Assembly (NCBI RefSeq): GCF_044772865.1
Contig: NZ_CP173029.1
Span: 3,162,001 to 3,226,000 of the forward strand
Source: Algirhabdus cladophorae
GTDB lineage: Bacteria > Pseudomonadota > Alphaproteobacteria > Rhodobacterales > Rhodobacteraceae
Reading direction: 5' to 3'
Length of the DNA: 64,000 nt
Positions 25,046 to 32,905 of this stretch are shown here, in pieces. The notes beneath the pieces were generated by a model that saw only the letters and a list, made by a program, of their open reading frames with translations, had not been told where the DNA came from and searched no databases. How positions within the stretch are numbered: the first letter of the stretch is position 1; the number at the start of each line of letters is the position of its first letter. Both the position numbers and the translations under genes were made by a program.

Positions 25046-25761
25046 GCAAAGGCCTCAGACAGTTCCGCGATGGCAGTGGCAACAGCGCCTTCATCAGTCC
25101 CTCGGATCACAATATTTGCGCCATAAACGCCGTCCTTTTGGAAAGGATAACTGCCCATGGACAGATCGGGATATTTTTGCGCCAACACGCCTAATGGCCC
25201 TGCAATATCTCCTTCGCCACGCACAATCCGCAAGGTCTGCGAGATCAATGGCTGGCCACCAGTGAGCGTGGGCATCATGCTGGCCACCATCGCTTGGAAC
25301 ACCGACGGCACACCGGCCATGACATGCACGTTTTCCATTTTGAACCCTGGTGCCACAGACACCGGATTATCAATCAACGTGGCCTTGGACGGGATCCGCG
25401 CCATGCGCAAACGGGCCGCGTTCAACTCGGTTCCTGCCTTTTCATAGTGTGCCGCCAATAAAGCGCGTGCATCGTCACGTATATCAATCGTGTCGCCAAA
25501 AGCCTCGGCGATACAATCTGCCGTAATATCATCATGGGTGGGTCCAATCCCGCCGGATGTGACAACCGTGTCAAACCCCTCGGACAAGGCCCGCACAGCA
25601 GCCACAATCGCAGACGCATCATCTGACACCACGCGCACTTCCTTCAGGTCAATCCCCGCCTTCGTAAGTTCGCCCGCCAGATAATACATGTTGGCATCGC
25701 GGGTGCGGCCCGACAGGATCTCGTCCCCGATCACAAGCATCGCTGCAGTTGGGTTTGGCAT
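25042..25761 (-). CDS. CinA N-terminal-like (molybdopterin-binding fold) protein
   Basis: A 239-residue protein of the MoCF-biosynthesis/CinA N-terminal type: MLVIGDEILSGRTRDANMYYLA, TSGGIGPTHDDITADCIAEAFG and VMAGVPSVFQAM are diagnostic. In CinA this domain has nucleotide pyrophosphatase activity (for example on ADP-ribose); the C-terminal nicotinamide-nucleotide deamidase domain is absent here. AAGGAGC lies 5 bp before the ATG at 25761, so the longer frame from 25788 is not needed. It heads the six-gene minus-strand run and is divergent from sfsA. Confidence 0.85.
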   Translation of the reverse strand: MPNPTAAMLVIGDEILSGRTRDANMYYLAGELTKAGIDLKEVRVVSDDASAIVAAVRALSEGFDTVVTSGGIGPTHDDITADCIAEAFGDTIDIRDDARALLAAHYEKAGTELNAARLRMARIPSKATLIDNPVSVAPGFKMENVHVMAGVPSVFQAMVASMMPTLTGGQPLISQTLRIVRGEGDIAGPLGVLAQKYPDLSMGSYPFQKDGVYGANIVIRGTDEGAVATAIAELSEAFA

Positions 25762-25807
25762 TCTTTGCTCCTTGAGGCTTTTCTTCACTTGGGTATAGGT
25801 CGGGGTT

Positions 25808-26521
25808 ATGCGCTTTCAAACCCCCCTTATTCCCGGCACCCTCATCCGACGCTACATGCGGTTTTTATCCGAGGTCGAACTAGAGACCGGAGACGTGGTG
25901 CGCGCCCACTGCCCCAATCCCGGTTCCATGTTGGGGATGAAGGACGCAGGTCTGCGGGTCTGGCTGGAACCCAATGATGATCCCAAGAAAAAGCTGAACT
26001 ATGGCTGGCGTTTGATCGAATATCCCGACGGTACATGGGCCGGCATCGACACAAGCCTGCCCAATAAGCTGGTCAAAACAGCCCTCGCCGATAAAGCTAT
26101 CCCAGAACTAGCAGCCTATCCCAGCATCAAACCCGAACAGAAATACGGCCAAAACAGCCGCGTTGATTTTTTGTTGCAAGGTCCAGATCTGCCCGATGCC
26201 TATGTCGAGGTGAAATCTGTAACCCTGTCTCGCAAAACCGGCCTTGCTGAATTTCCTGACAGTGTCACCGATCGGGGCGCCAAACATTTGGCCGAACTGG
26301 CGCAAGTGGCAGCAGCCGGTCATCGCGCCATCCTGTTCTACGTGGTGCAACGCACGGGCTGCACTCATGTGCAAGTGGCCAGCGACATTGATCCTGCCTA
26401 TGCCTCCGCCTATGCCGCCGCGCGCCAAGCCGGGGTCGAGGTGATCGCTTACGCCACTCAAATCGACCAATTCGGCGTGAGTTTGACCCACCCCCTAGAA
26501 CATTTGGACCCGCTGGCCTAA
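25808..26521 (+). CDS. sfsA: SfsA family DNA/RNA nuclease-like protein
   Basis: SfsA (sugar fermentation stimulation protein A homologue), 237 residues, normal length. Typical stretches: VRAHCPNPGSMLGM, RVDFLLQGPDLPDAYVEVKSVTLSRKTGLAEFPDSVTDRGAKHL (the nuclease-like core, conserved E-V-K and D-R residues), and ILFYVVQRTGC. The family has an OB-fold plus a nuclease-like domain; cellular role remains uncertain. It is followed after 29 bp by map, with which it is probably co-transcribed. Confidence 0.93.
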   Translation: MRFQTPLIPGTLIRRYMRFLSEVELETGDVVRAHCPNPGSMLGMKDAGLRVWLEPNDDPKKKLNYGWRLIEYPDGTWAGIDTSLPNKLVKTALADKAIPELAAYPSIKPEQKYGQNSRVDFLLQGPDLPDAYVEVKSVTLSRKTGLAEFPDSVTDRGAKHLAELAQVAAAGHRAILFYVVQRTGCTHVQVASDIDPAYASAYAAARQAGVEVIAYATQIDQFGVSLTHPLEHLDPLA

Positions 26522-26550
26522 ATAAGCGACAGAACGCAAGGAAACACAGC

Positions 26551-27363
26551 ATGTCATCCACAGGTCGCATCACCAAAGACGGTATACGCATCTACGAGCC
26601 CAGCGATTTCGATGGCATGGCCAAGGCCGGTCAATTGGCCGCTGAAATTCTGGATGCCGTGATCCCTCATGTGGTTCCCGGGCAAACAACCGCCGCTATC
26701 GACGCCATGATCCAAAAGATGTGCGAAGACGCTGGCGCCACCTCTGCGACCATCGGCTACAAAGGCTATCAACATGCCAGCTGTATCTCGATCAATCATG
26801 TGGTCTGCCACGGCATCCCCGGCGACAAAAAGCTCAAGGATGGCGACATCGTCAACATCGATGTGACCGTGATCGTTGATGGCTGGTATGGCGACACCAG
26901 CCGCATGTTTGTGGCCGGTAAGCTCTCGCGCAAGGCCGAGCGTTTGATCGAAGTCACCCATGATGCGCTGTTTATCGGGATCGAACAGGTCAAACCGGGC
27001 AACACCTTTGGCGATATCGGTCATGCGATCCAGAAATATGCCGAAAGCCACCGCATGAGTGTCGTACGCGACTTTTGCGGACATGGCTTGGGCCAAGTGT
27101 TTCACGCGCCGCCCAACGTGTTGCACTACGGGCGCGCGGGCACCGGCGCCGTGTTGGAAGAAGGCATGTTTTTCACCATCGAACCTATGGTCAATCTGGG
27201 ACGTCCCGAAACCAAAGTTCTGGCTGACGACTGGACCGCAGTGACCCGCGATAAATCCTTGTCGGCACAGTTTGAACACTCGGTCGGGGTCACCGCAGAC
27301 GGCGTGCAGATTTTTACCCTCTCTCCCGCTGGGAAATTCCACCCGACCTACAGCCAAGGGTAA
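26551..27363 (+). CDS. map: Methionine aminopeptidase, type I
   Basis: Removes the N-terminal methionine from new proteins. 270 residues. The five metal ligands of the pita-bread fold can be placed: D in VNIDVTVIVDGWYGDTSRMF (two Asp), H in GHGLGQVFHAPPNVLHYG, E in MFFTIEPMVNLG and E in SAQFEHSVGV. HASCISINHVVCHGIP holds the substrate histidine. AAGGAAACACAGC precedes the ATG. It is a single-domain enzyme without the zinc-finger extension. Confidence 0.96.
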   Translation: MSSTGRITKDGIRIYEPSDFDGMAKAGQLAAEILDAVIPHVVPGQTTAAIDAMIQKMCEDAGATSATIGYKGYQHASCISINHVVCHGIPGDKKLKDGDIVNIDVTVIVDGWYGDTSRMFVAGKLSRKAERLIEVTHDALFIGIEQVKPGNTFGDIGHAIQKYAESHRMSVVRDFCGHGLGQVFHAPPNVLHYGRAGTGAVLEEGMFFTIEPMVNLGRPETKVLADDWTAVTRDKSLSAQFEHSVGVTADGVQIFTLSPAGKFHPTYSQG

Positions 27364-27407
27364 ACTGACAAAAAGTTTCCCCCAACGCGCTTAAGTTTCG
27401 GAAAATA

Positions 27408-27441
27408 CTTCTTTTTTCCCCAAATACTCAAATCCCGCGGC
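27408..27441. repeat. Dispersed 3'-end element, copy C
   Basis: CTTCTTTTTTCCCC then AAATACTC matches copy A at 20 of 22 positions. It is followed by AATCCCGCGG instead of the CTGCC hairpin. It lies 44 bp after the map stop. Confidence 0.5.
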
Positions 27442-27543
27442 TCAAAACAATTGCGAATGATTTGCAACTGGAGCAGGGTCCCCCTATCTAACCCCCACCG
27501 CAGATGCGGTCTTCTGAAACCATCATATAAGGAGGCTGAACCG

Positions 27544-28593
27544 TTGAAATATTCCACCAAATCGGCAGCCCTCGCCGCCCTTATGGGCCTTTTCGCAACC
27601 GCCAGCATGGCCCAAGAGGTGACGTTGAAGTTCCAGCACTTCGTCTCGCCCAAGTCGGCCAATCCAACGCATTTCATGCAGCCTTGGGCCGACAAAGTCA
27701 TGGCCGACAGCAATGGCCGCATCAAGGTCGAGCTTTACCCGTTTATGCAATTGGGCGGCAAAGCCCCTAGTCAATATGACTTGATCCGCGATGGAGCGGT
27801 TGATGGCGGCTGGGTCATTCCCGGCTACCAACCCGGTCGCTTCCCCGAAGCCGAGGCGCTTGAGTTGCCCTTCATGACCCCAAAGCGCGGCGAAGAAGCC
27901 AGTTCAGCCGCATGGGAATACACCCAAAAACACCTAATGGATGACTTTGCCGATGTGCATTTGATCGCCGCCCACATGCACGGCCCCGGTATCGTACACA
28001 AGAAAGGCGCTGCGCTGACCACTGCCGCCGATCTGGATGGTCTGAAACTGCGCGGCCCATCCCGTCCCGCAACTCTATTGCTGAAAAAACTGGGGGCCAC
28101 CCCCGTTGGTATGCCCGTCCCCGCCTTTCCCGAGGCTTTGGCCAAAGGCGTGCTCGATGGCGGCGTGATCACATGGGAAATGTCGCCCTCGCTCAAGCTC
28201 AACGAACTGACCGATAGCCACACCGATGTGGCCGGTGATGAGGCGCTCTATAACCTCTATTTCATCTGGGCGATGAACAAAGACAGTTACAACAACATGC
28301 CCGATGATCTAAAGGCCGTGATCGATGCAAACTCAGGTCTGATGGCCAGCGCATGGGCCGGTCGCGCCCATGATCTGGGCGACGTGACAGGCCGCGCCGC
28401 AATGCAGGCCGATGGCAACGAAATCGCCACCCTGTCATTAACCGAAACTGACCAGATCAAGGCCCTCGGGGCCGAGGTCACAGCAGACTGGATCGCCGAG
28501 ATGACCGCCAAAGGTCTGAACGGCGCAGCCCTCGTCCAAGACGCGCAAGACGCGATGGCCACCTTCAAAGGCACAGGAAAACCTCTGAACTAG
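27544..28593 (+). CDS. TRAP transporter substrate-binding protein (DctP family)
   Basis: A 349-residue periplasmic binding protein with a clear signal peptide (KYSTKSAALAALMGLFATASMAQ, cleaved after MAQ or SMA). LRGPSRPATLLLKKLGATPVGMPVPAFPEALAKGVLDG carries the substrate-binding arginine region of DctP proteins. The start is a TTG at 27544, preceded by a strong AAGGAGG at 8-bp spacing; there is no better ATG. No DctQ or DctM membrane genes follow: a terminator and opposite-strand genes come next. It must serve a distant TRAP permease or act as a receptor. Confidence 0.9.
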   Translation: MKYSTKSAALAALMGLFATASMAQEVTLKFQHFVSPKSANPTHFMQPWADKVMADSNGRIKVELYPFMQLGGKAPSQYDLIRDGAVDGGWVIPGYQPGRFPEAEALELPFMTPKRGEEASSAAWEYTQKHLMDDFADVHLIAAHMHGPGIVHKKGAALTTAADLDGLKLRGPSRPATLLLKKLGATPVGMPVPAFPEALAKGVLDGGVITWEMSPSLKLNELTDSHTDVAGDEALYNLYFIWAMNKDSYNNMPDDLKAVIDANSGLMASAWAGRAHDLGDVTGRAAMQADGNEIATLSLTETDQIKALGAEVTADWIAEMTAKGLNGAALVQDAQDAMATFKGTGKPLN

Positions 28594-28613
28594 CGCGAAT
28601 GAAAAATGTAATG

Positions 28614-28640
28614 AAACCCGTCCCGTCAGGGGCGGGTTTT
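28614..28640 (+). terminator. Rho-independent terminator after the TRAP binding protein
   Basis: AAACCCGTCCC and GGGGCGGGTTT form a GC-rich stem around GTCA, ending in four T. It isolates the binding-protein gene as a single transcript. Confidence 0.8.
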
Positions 28641-28641
28641 G

Positions 28642-28842
28642 CTATTTGGAACTCCCGTCCTTGGCATCCCTGGCGTCCTCGCAAGCCCACCACTGGTGCA
28701 AAAACACGGTGCTCCCATTCCAAGGGCTGATCACGTCATAGATAAACACCGGCGGCGTTTGCCGCGGCAGACGGGGTGTTTTGGTGGTCGTCGCTTTCTC
28801 AAAGGAAAACACCAGACCGCTGGGCATCGTCACGCTTGTCAT
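28642..28842 (-). CDS. Small hypothetical protein
   Basis: A 66-residue protein (MTSVTMPSGLVFSFEKA at the start, then PPVFIYDVISPWNGSTVF and HQWWACEDARD). I do not recognise the family, but the sequence is protein-like and non-repetitive. An alternative TTG start at 28869 overlaps the rsmD stop as TTGA and would make translation coupled to rsmD; the ATG at 28842 is the conservative choice. It ends against the terminator of the TRAP gene. Confidence 0.55.
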   Translation of the reverse strand: MTSVTMPSGLVFSFEKATTTKTPRLPRQTPPVFIYDVISPWNGSTVFLHQWWACEDARDAKDGSSK

Positions 28843-28865
28843 AGCCCCACTGTGGCGCAACCGGA

Positions 28866-29447
28866 TCAAACCTGTCCAGTCTCTGGCCCCAAGCCCTCCA
28901 AGAAAGTGATCTGCGTATCGCCGTATTTCCGGCTTTCCAGCACATCAAATCCGTCCATAGTCTCAACCGATTGGCTGTCTTCAAACACCACAAAAGCGCC
29001 CGCAGTGATCCAGCCTTGTGCCACCGCGTGTACCAAGGCTTTCTGCCCCAAGCCTTTGCCATAAGGTGGGTCCAAAAATACCAAATCAGCCGGCGCACCC
29101 TCACATTTTGGCAACCTCAGTGCATCGCAACGCACCAAATCCGCCTGCCCCTGCACCCGGCACTTCTTGATATTCTGTGCAATCAGGCTTTGGGCTTTGC
29201 GCCCATCATCCACAAACGTTACATGTTCTGCCCCACGCGAGAGCGCCTCTAACCCCAATGCACCGGTGCCCGCAAACAAATCCAAAACATGGGCGCCTTC
29301 AACAGGATCGCCAAACCGCCCGCCCTGCAGCACATTAAACAAAGTCTCTCGCACCCGGTCCGTGGTGGGGCGCAGATGCGCCCCTGCATCTCCTTTGCCA
29401 ACACTGGCCAAGACCAGCCCCCGAAACGTACCGCCAATTATCCTCAC
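28866..29447 (-). CDS. rsmD: 16S rRNA (guanine966-N2)-methyltransferase
   Basis: RsmD methylates G966 of 16S rRNA with SAM. 193 residues, usual length. Motifs: MRIIGGTFRGLVL at the start, RPTTDRVRETLFNVL, HVLDLFAGTGALGLEALSRGA (SAM-binding motif I) and VFLDPPYGKGLG (the D-P-P-Y catalytic motif IV). Its start overlaps the stop of the flavoprotein gene as ATGA. Confidence 0.95.
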   Translation of the reverse strand: MRIIGGTFRGLVLASVGKGDAGAHLRPTTDRVRETLFNVLQGGRFGDPVEGAHVLDLFAGTGALGLEALSRGAEHVTFVDDGRKAQSLIAQNIKKCRVQGQADLVRCDALRLPKCEGAPADLVFLDPPYGKGLGQKALVHAVAQGWITAGAFVVFEDSQSVETMDGFDVLESRKYGDTQITFLEGLGPETGQV

Positions 29448-30652
29448 GGGCGCAAAAGGTCCTTCATCTCGGTCGCGGGATCCGCGATTGCGGCAGGGTT
29501 GGGCGAGCGCCCCGCCTCGATCAATCGTTTGCCCACCATATAACCGCGCGGATCATTCATCGCGTCAACCGCCAGCAAATCATCTCCCTGATAATACCAA
29601 TGGGATCGTTGCAGGCTCTCGCCTTCGCGCACCACGATCCGGTCATAGCCGATGTTCAGCCCTGCAATCTGCAATTTGACATCATACTGATCCGACCAAA
29701 ACCACGGTTTCGGCTGGTAAGCGACCTCGGCCCCTAGCATGTTCCGCGCCACGACTTCGGCCTGATCTATCGCATTGGGCACAGATTCAATGCGTAACTC
29801 TGTGCCCTTGAAATGACAGGTCGCACAATCGCCTGCCGCCCAAATCGCAGGATCCGACGTCCGTCCAAATACATCTGTGGAAATCCCGTTGTCCACCCGC
29901 AGCCCCGCAGCCTCAGCTAGGGCCACATCAGGCCGGATCCCGACACCAACAATAGCAAAATCAATGTCCAACGCTGTACCATCGGACAACTCAGCCCCGC
30001 TCACATGATCGTCGCCCGTCAGTGCCTTCAACCCAACGCCTTCGCGAATATCCACACCTCGTTCCGTATGCAGGGTGCGGAAATAATCCGACGTTTCAGA
30101 GCAGGCCACACGTTGCAGGATCCGGTCCGCCATTTCGACCAAAACAACATCAACCCCACTTTTGGCACAGACCGCTGCCGCCTCCAGCCCGATGTAGCCA
30201 CCGCCAATGATCAGAGCACGCTTTCCCCCAACCACATAGGGCGCCATGGCATCTGCATCGCTGAGATCGCGCACACAAAACACGCCGCCCAAATCACCAC
30301 CTATAGCCGCTGGCAATCGGTTCGGCTGTGATCCTGTGGTCAGCGCCAATTGATCATAGGGCACAACCTCATCGCCCAAGGACACGGTCTTGGCCACTGG
30401 ATCAATGGCGGAAACAGAACGCGACATGCGCAGATCAATCTTTTGATCCGCATAAAATTCTGCAGGTCGCAAATACAGCCTCTCTTCTGCCATCTCGCCC
30501 AGCAAATATGCCTTCGACAAAGGGGGGCGTTGATAGGGCGGCACGGGCTCGGCCCCGATCAACGTTAGATCCCCGTCAAACCCTTCCGAACGGAGTTTTG
30601 CAACCAAACTGGATCCCGCCTGTCCTGCTCCAATCACAACTATATGCGCCAT
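29444..30652 (-). CDS. FAD-dependent ferredoxin/rubredoxin reductase-like oxidoreductase
   Basis: A 402-residue NAD(P)H:FAD oxidoreductase resembling the ferredoxin reductases of Rieske dioxygenase and P450 systems. It has the FAD dinucleotide motif HIVVIGAGQAGSSL at the N-terminus, PPYQRPPLSKAYL, the NAD(P) motif LIIGGGYIGLEAA in the middle, and DPAIWAAGDCA near 290, then a reductase C-terminal domain. GGGAAGGGCAGAT supports the ATG at 30652. No ferredoxin, P450 or dioxygenase gene is adjacent. It overlaps rsmD by 4 bp and is divergent from the peroxiredoxin gene. Confidence 0.88.
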   Translation of the reverse strand: MAHIVVIGAGQAGSSLVAKLRSEGFDGDLTLIGAEPVPPYQRPPLSKAYLLGEMAEERLYLRPAEFYADQKIDLRMSRSVSAIDPVAKTVSLGDEVVPYDQLALTTGSQPNRLPAAIGGDLGGVFCVRDLSDADAMAPYVVGGKRALIIGGGYIGLEAAAVCAKSGVDVVLVEMADRILQRVACSETSDYFRTLHTERGVDIREGVGLKALTGDDHVSGAELSDGTALDIDFAIVGVGIRPDVALAEAAGLRVDNGISTDVFGRTSDPAIWAAGDCATCHFKGTELRIESVPNAIDQAEVVARNMLGAEVAYQPKPWFWSDQYDVKLQIAGLNIGYDRIVVREGESLQRSHWYYQGDDLLAVDAMNDPRGYMVGKRLIEAGRSPNPAAIADPATEMKDLLRP

Positions 30653-30738
30653 ATCTGCCCTTCCCGTCTGGTCGTTGCCTGCGCCAAAGCCTATATCTGC
30701 ATTCAAGTGCAACACAATCACCAAAAGGGACAGACACC

Positions 30739-31227
30739 ATGACAATCGCACAAGGCGACACACTGCCCAGCGCCACGTTTACCCAGATGGGTGAAAACGG
30801 CCCCGAGGCGGTCGACCTCGACAGTCTCACCAAGGACCGCAAGGTCGTTATCTTTGCCGTACCAGGCGCATTCACCCCCACCTGCCATTCCGCCCATGTG
30901 CCCAGCTTTATGCGGACTAAGGATCAGTTTATGGCCAAAGGCGTGGATCAGATTATCTGCGTCTCGGTCAATGACCCGTTCGTGTTGGACCATTGGGGTC
31001 AAAGTACCGGCGCGACTGAGGCGGGCATCACGATGTTGGCGGATGCTGAAAGCACCTTCACCACAGCGATTGGTATGAATTTTGATGCCCCCCCCGCCGG
31101 CCTTGTCGCGCGCTCCAAACGCTATGCGATGGTCGTTGAAAACGGCGTGGTGACCACACTGAACCTCGAGGAAAGCCCCGGAACCTGCGAAATCTCAGCA
31201 GGGGAAACCCTGCTCGACAGCCTCTAG
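30739..31227 (+). CDS. Prx5-type peroxiredoxin
   Basis: A 162-residue thiol peroxidase. VPGAFTPTCHSAHVPSF holds the peroxidatic Cys49 in the PxxxTxxC motif of the Prx5 family, and Cys150 (SPGTCEISA) is a candidate resolving cysteine. VSVNDPFVLDHWG is another family stretch. The ATG at 30739 follows AAAGGGACAGACACC. It reduces peroxides in the cytoplasm, probably with glutathione or glutaredoxin as donor. A dispersed element begins 2 bp after its stop. Confidence 0.92.
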   Translation: MTIAQGDTLPSATFTQMGENGPEAVDLDSLTKDRKVVIFAVPGAFTPTCHSAHVPSFMRTKDQFMAKGVDQIICVSVNDPFVLDHWGQSTGATEAGITMLADAESTFTTAIGMNFDAPPAGLVARSKRYAMVVENGVVTTLNLEESPGTCEISAGETLLDSL

Positions 31228-31228
31228 G

Positions 31229-31250
31229 TTTCTTTAGTCCCGAAATACCT
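31229..31250. repeat. Dispersed 3'-end element, copy D (diverged)
   Basis: TTTCTTTAGTCCC then GAAATACCT is a weaker match to copy A and also begins directly after a stop codon. A GC-rich hairpin follows at 31256-31280 (GGGGCG and CGCCCC arms with a GCC/GGC inner stem), in the place of the CTGCC hairpin of copy A. Confidence 0.45.
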
Positions 31251-31284
31251 AAAACGGGGCGATGCCGCAGGCACCGCCCCCCCA

Positions 31285-31377
31285 TCGGATTGCTTTAGCA
31301 ATTCGAAACAAAATCAACAGCCGGATTGATTTAGCAATTCGTTATGACACGGGCGGTCGGATTGCGTTAGCAATTCG
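31285..31377. repeat. Three-unit 36-bp array of a part-palindromic 21-mer
   Basis: Units start at 31285, 31321 and 31357, exactly 36 bp apart. Each unit has YCGGATTG, two variable bases (CT, AT or CG), then TTAGCAATTCG. In unit 1 ATTGCT and AGCAAT form a palindrome around TT; units 2 and 3 each have one changed base in the left arm while the right arm is invariant. The two 15-bp spacers differ. The array lies between the convergent peroxiredoxin and dehydratase genes, 9 bp from the latter's stop. Function unknown; possibly a dispersed intergenic repeat or protein-binding array. Confidence 0.8.
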
Positions 31378-31386
31378 AAATCCATG

Positions 31387-31677
31387 CTAAATCGCGTCCA
31401 GCCTTTGGGCCAAGTCCACATCCAGTTCCGTCACCCCGCCAGCAGAATGGGTGGTCAAGCGTACTGTTACCTCCCCATAGACATTCGACCACTCGGGATG
31501 ATGATCCATCTTTTCCGCCCAGAACGCAGCCTGTGTCATCCACGCAAAGGCTTCTCTAAAATTCGAAAACCGAAAGGTCTTGGTGATCGCTGTCGGATCA
31601 CTTTCATAGTCCCATCCGTTGACGCCAAGACGCGGCAAAAGAGCGGCACGATCCGCATGACCCAAAACGGTTTTCAT
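31387..31677 (-). CDS. phhB: Pterin-4a-carbinolamine dehydratase
   Basis: A 96-residue PCD/DCoH family enzyme that dehydrates 4a-hydroxytetrahydropterin. The family core is RFSNFREAFAWMTQAAFWAEKMDHHPEWSNVYGEVTVRLTTHSAGGVTELD, read here in overlapping short pieces: the catalytic KMDHHPEW motif and TTHSAGGVT are both intact. No phenylalanine hydroxylase is nearby. Its start overlaps the stop of the FemAB-like gene by 4 bp. Confidence 0.93.
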   Translation of the reverse strand: MKTVLGHADRAALLPRLGVNGWDYESDPTAITKTFRFSNFREAFAWMTQAAFWAEKMDHHPEWSNVYGEVTVRLTTHSAGGVTELDVDLAQRLDAI

Positions 31678-32852
31678 TCCTGCTCCTCCACATCGATCTT
31701 CTTGAACGGGCCATAGCTGGTGAGCGCTTCAATCTCTCCATCCACGGCATCGCGCTCGGCCTCCAAATACCGCTCAATGGCTTCAGAAAATCCAGAATCT
31801 CCCACCCAATGTAGCGAATGGGTGGTCACCGGCAAATACCCACGCGCCAATTTGTGGGACCCTTGCGCCCCTGCTTCAACGCGCGACAATCCGTGTTCAA
31901 TCGCAAACTCAATCGCGCGATAATAACACAGCTCAAAATGCAAACAGGGGTGGTCTTCTATACACCCCCAATACCGCCCATAAAGCGCATCGCGGCCAAT
32001 GAAATTCAACGCCCCAGCCACATAGCGCCCATCAATCTGCGCCAAAACCAAAAGCATATCATCGCGCAAAACGTCCTGCGCCCGATCAAAGAACGAGCGT
32101 GTTAAATATGGCGTGCCCCATTTGCGCGCGCCAGTGTCTTGATAAAACACCCAAAACGCATCCCAATGCTCAGGCAATATCTGTGCGCCCGTCAGCATCA
32201 AAATCTCACCACCAAAACCATTGGCTGTTGCACGTTCTTTGCGGATATTTTTGCGCTTGCGTGAGGACAGTTCGGCCAAAAAAGCATCAAAATCGGCGTA
32301 GCCTTCATTAAACCAGTGAAACTGTTGCGAACTGCGCGGCATCAGGCCCATGGCGGCCCCGGCTGCGGCCTCATCTTCGGTGCAAAAGGTTATATGCAGT
32401 GACGACAGTTGGTTGTCAGACGCGATTTGAACTGCTCCCTGCACCAAAGCCGATGCGCCCAAAACCTCGTGCCCCGGCTTGGTCAAAAATCGCCGTCCTG
32501 TGGCAGGTGTATGGGGGACCGCGATTTGTAATTTGGGATAATAGCGCCCGCCTGCCTGTTCATAGGCATGGGCCCAGTTGTGATCAAAGATATACTCGCC
32601 CTGCGAATGGCTTTTGGCATACATCGGCGCCACAGCAATAATCTGGCCATTCAGCGTGGCCTGCATATAGCGCGGCTGCCACCCGGTGCCTGCCCCTACA
32701 GATCCACTTTCTTCCAACGCCTTGAGAAACCGATAGGTTGTGAATGGATCCTGAGGTCGCCCCGCATCCGGACAGGCGCAGGCATCCCAGTCCTGCGGAT
32801 CGATATCGCGCAGACTGTTTAGAATAGTAACTTCAACAGTGTCTTGGCTCAT
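31674..32852 (-). CDS. FemAB-like GNAT-fold protein (DUF482 type)
   Basis: A 392-residue protein of the DUF482/peptidoglycan-recognition-like group with a GNAT fold. Typical pieces: PQDWDACACPDAGRPQDPFTTYRFLKALEESGS near the N-terminus (seen as DWDAC and PFTTYRFL), YIFDHNWAHAYEQAGG, KRKNIRKERATA, and GRYWGCIEDHPCLHFELCYYRAIEFAIEHGL. Possible aminoacyl- or acyl-transferase; substrate unknown. It is upstream of, and coupled to, phhB. Confidence 0.85.
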   Translation of the reverse strand: MSQDTVEVTILNSLRDIDPQDWDACACPDAGRPQDPFTTYRFLKALEESGSVGAGTGWQPRYMQATLNGQIIAVAPMYAKSHSQGEYIFDHNWAHAYEQAGGRYYPKLQIAVPHTPATGRRFLTKPGHEVLGASALVQGAVQIASDNQLSSLHITFCTEDEAAAGAAMGLMPRSSQQFHWFNEGYADFDAFLAELSSRKRKNIRKERATANGFGGEILMLTGAQILPEHWDAFWVFYQDTGARKWGTPYLTRSFFDRAQDVLRDDMLLVLAQIDGRYVAGALNFIGRDALYGRYWGCIEDHPCLHFELCYYRAIEFAIEHGLSRVEAGAQGSHKLARGYLPVTTHSLHWVGDSGFSEAIERYLEAERDAVDGEIEALTSYGPFKKIDVEEQE

Positions 32853-32905
32853 GATGCCTCAGTGTCTGACAGGCATAGGACTAGATGTGCCCCGATGGCA
32901 TAGGT

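Noticed and set aside
31285..31377. CRISPR array
   Set aside because: Repeats of 21 bp with 15-bp spacers and only three units do not fit, and no cas genes are present.
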